A stretch of DNA of 7,290 nucleotides from Deltaproteobacteria bacterium (GTDB lineage: Bacteria > Desulfobacterota > DSM-4660 > Desulfatiglandales > Desulfatiglandaceae), in the NCBI GenBank assembly GCA_018644785.1, contig JABGPV010000251.1:1-7290 (forward strand). Direction: 5' to 3'. This document shows, one piece after another, positions 5,571 through 7,290 of the stretch (the first letter of the stretch is position 1; each line of letters opens with the position of its first letter). The position numbers and the translations under genes were made by a program. The notes under the pieces were generated by a model, which was not told the origin of the DNA, did no database searches, and was given only the letters and a program-made list of their open reading frames with translations.

Positions 5571-7290
5571 ATGAAACATAAAATTCCATTTTCTACAATT
5601 TTACTGGTATTTTTGTTCACTTTTTTATTCACTTCAAATGTTTTCTCTCAAACAACGCCCATCTCCGAATACGGAAAATTGAAGGTTGTTGCCAACCATC
5701 TATGCGATGTGAATGGCCGGCCCATTCAGTTGAGGGGCATGAGCAGTCACGGGCTTCAGTGGTATGGCTGGGGGGACTGCATCACCGAAGCGTCCCTGGA
5801 TGCGCTGGCCTATGACTGGCAATCGGGGGTCTTCAGGGTATCCATGTATGTGGATGAAGGGGGCTATAAAACCGATCCGACCGGGTACAAATCCGCTATT
5901 GACACCCTGGTCGATGAAGCCCTGGAGCGTGGGATGTACGTCCTTCTGGACTGGCATATCCTGACCCCCGGCGACCCGTGGGAGAACATTGAACAGGCCC
6001 GTGAATTTTTCTCGTACATGTCCGCGAAACACGGCGGAAAAGGGCATGTACTCTATGAACTGTGCAACGAGCCCAATGGCGTTGCCTGGAGCCGGATCAA
6101 GTCCTACGCGGAAGATCTGATTCCCCGGATCCGGGTCAATGACCCAAATGGGATCATTATTGTGGGGACCCCGGCCTGGTCGTCTTTCGGCATTTCGGAA
6201 GGGCGGGACCCCATGGAGATGGTGAATAACCCGTTAACCGGAACAAATGCCCATAATGCAATGTACGCCTTTCATTTTTATGCGGCTTCGCACAAATCCG
6301 AGTACATGACAAAAATCCGAAATGTTGCCGATTACCTGCCGATTTTTGCCACGGAATGGGGGACCCAGACCTATTCGGGGGACGGCGCCAACGATGTTTC
6401 GAGCTCACAGCAGTGGGTTGATCTGATGGCGGAAAAAAAGATCAGTTGGGCCAGCTGGAATTTCAGCGACGACTTTCGAAGCGGGGCGGTGTTCAATAAC
6501 GGTACGTGCCCCAATGGGCCCTGGACGGGGACGGCCCTGAAAGAATCGGGTCAACTGGTGATGGACTGGATTCGCGGCACCCCGGTCCAACAAAACAATA
6601 GAATTGTCGTGGGCTATTTTCCCGCCTGGGGGATATACTACGACTATTTTGTTAAGGACATGGACCCATCCAAAATCACCCATATCAACTATGCTTTTAT
6701 CAACGTTAAAAACAACAAGCCCGTTATTGGGGTGACCGAGCGGAATGTTGGAGACGCCTGGGCGGATTACCAGCGGACCATTTCCGCCGCCGAAAGTGTG
6801 GACGGGATTGGTGATACCTGGGATCAGACATTGAAGGGGAACTGGAACCAGTTACGGAAACTGAAAAGCCGGAACCCGCACATCAAGGTTCTGGCGGCCC
6901 TGGGGGGATGGACGTGGTCGAGCGGTTTTTCCGATGCGGCCCTTCCGGAAAACCGGGAGGCGTTTGTGGCGGACTGCATCGACAAGCTGATTCTCGGAAA
7001 TATCCCCTATGACGCTAACTCCAACACCGGGGGGGCCGGTTCGGCGGCAGGGGTCTTCGACGGCATCGACATTGACTGGGAATATCCGGTCTGCTGCGGT
7101 CTGGGAAGCAACTATAGGCCCCAGGACAAACAGAATTATACGGCGCTTCTGGCGGAATTCAGGCGGCAGCTGGATCAGGTCGACCCGGGGCTTCTGCTGA
7201 CCATTGCAGCGCCCGCCGGACCCCATAATATCGTCAACCATGAGTTTTCAAAATTTCCCCAGTATTTGGACTTTATGAACCTCATGGCCT
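5571..7290 (+). CDS. Secreted bifunctional glycoside hydrolase GH5-GH18 (3' end beyond window)
   Basis: 573 codons are visible and the frame is still open at the edge. Residues 1-26 are a signal peptide (hydrophobic core TILLVFLFTFLF, cleavage probably VFS/QT). Residues about 34-337 are a GH5 domain, most like subfamily 2 endoglucanases: LRGMSSHGLQWYG (54-66), acid/base E167 in CNEPNG, FHFYA (234-238) and nucleophile E262 in ATEWGT. After a very short linker, a GH18 domain begins near 345 (VVGYFPAW). It carries ALGGW (443-447) and the catalytic DGIDIDWE (497-504), with all acids of DxxDxDxE present and E504 as proton donor. The window ends just before the expected MxYD motif. GH5 usually cuts beta-1,4-glucan, and some members act on chitosan; GH18 cuts chitin. 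The enzyme is exported to the periplasm or outside. The start is fixed by AAGGAG at 5559-5564. It has its own sigma-54 promoter. Confidence 0.92.
   Translation, partial: MKHKIPFSTILLVFLFTFLFTSNVFSQTTPISEYGKLKVVANHLCDVNGRPIQLRGMSSHGLQWYGWGDCITEASLDALAYDWQSGVFRVSMYVDEGGYKTDPTGYKSAIDTLVDEALERGMYVLLDWHILTPGDPWENIEQAREFFSYMSAKHGGKGHVLYELCNEPNGVAWSRIKSYAEDLIPRIRVNDPNGIIIVGTPAWSSFGISEGRDPMEMVNNPLTGTNAHNAMYAFHFYAASHKSEYMTKIRNVADYLPIFATEWGTQTYSGDGANDVSSSQQWVDLMAEKKISWASWNFSDDFRSGAVFNNGTCPNGPWTGTALKESGQLVMDWIRGTPVQQNNRIVVGYFPAWGIYYDYFVKDMDPSKITHINYAFINVKNNKPVIGVTERNVGDAWADYQRTISAAESVDGIGDTWDQTLKGNWNQLRKLKSRNPHIKVLAALGGWTWSSGFSDAALPENREAFVADCIDKLILGNIPYDANSNTGGAGSAAGVFDGIDIDWEYPVCCGLGSNYRPQDKQNYTALLAEFRRQLDQVDPGLLLTIAAPAGPHNIVNHEFSKFPQYLDFMNLMA

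Noticed and set aside
5700..6047. 115-codon minus-strand open frame inside the hydrolase gene
   Set aside because: It is antisense to the conserved GH5 catalytic region and has no recognisable motifs.

Overview
The window looks like chromosomal DNA from a Gram-negative bacterium with roughly 50% G+C. Two proteins carry Sec-type signal peptides, one protein has a periplasmic binding domain tethered by a single membrane span, and there is a sigma-54 style promoter served by an enhancer-binding-type AAA+ protein. The codon style and the short intergenic 'gaacatctgaacc' type repeats are reminiscent of Desulfobacterota (delta-proteobacteria). That assignment is a guess; no phylogenetic marker is present.

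Layout. (1) Bases 1-147, minus strand: the first 49 codons of a non-hydrolysing UDP-GlcNAc 2-epimerase (WecB family), running off the left edge. (2) Bases 148-425: a divergent intergenic region with a plausible sigma-70 promoter for the epimerase and no convincing promoter for the rightward genes. (3) Bases 426-5318, plus strand: a three-gene regulatory operon. It encodes a 765-aa membrane sensor (sugar-type solute-binding domain, one transmembrane helix, decayed histidine-kinase-like cytoplasmic domain), a 150-aa stand-alone receiver protein with all key residues, and a 696-aa AAA+ protein of the sigma-54 activator class. The AAA+ protein has altered ATPase motifs and a winged-helix-like C-terminus in place of the usual Fis-type helix-turn-helix. 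(4) Bases 5319-5570: an intergenic regulatory region with a tandem 19-bp repeat at exactly 21-bp phasing, an A+T-rich stretch, and an excellent -24/-12 (sigma-54) promoter. (5) Bases 5571 to the right edge: a secreted two-domain glycoside hydrolase, GH5 followed by GH18 (chitinase fold), cut by the window end.

How it may work together (inference): the sensor's periplasmic domain binds a soluble oligosaccharide, perhaps a chitin or glucan fragment. The signal crosses the membrane to the receiver and the AAA+ protein. The AAA+ protein binds the tandem repeat and activates the sigma-54 promoter of the GH5-GH18 enzyme. The nearest known analogy is the Vibrio ChiS sensor with its chitin-oligosaccharide-binding protein, but here the binding protein is fused to the sensor and the NtrC-like regulator is split into two polypeptides. 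No mobile elements, RNA genes or CRISPR arrays were seen.
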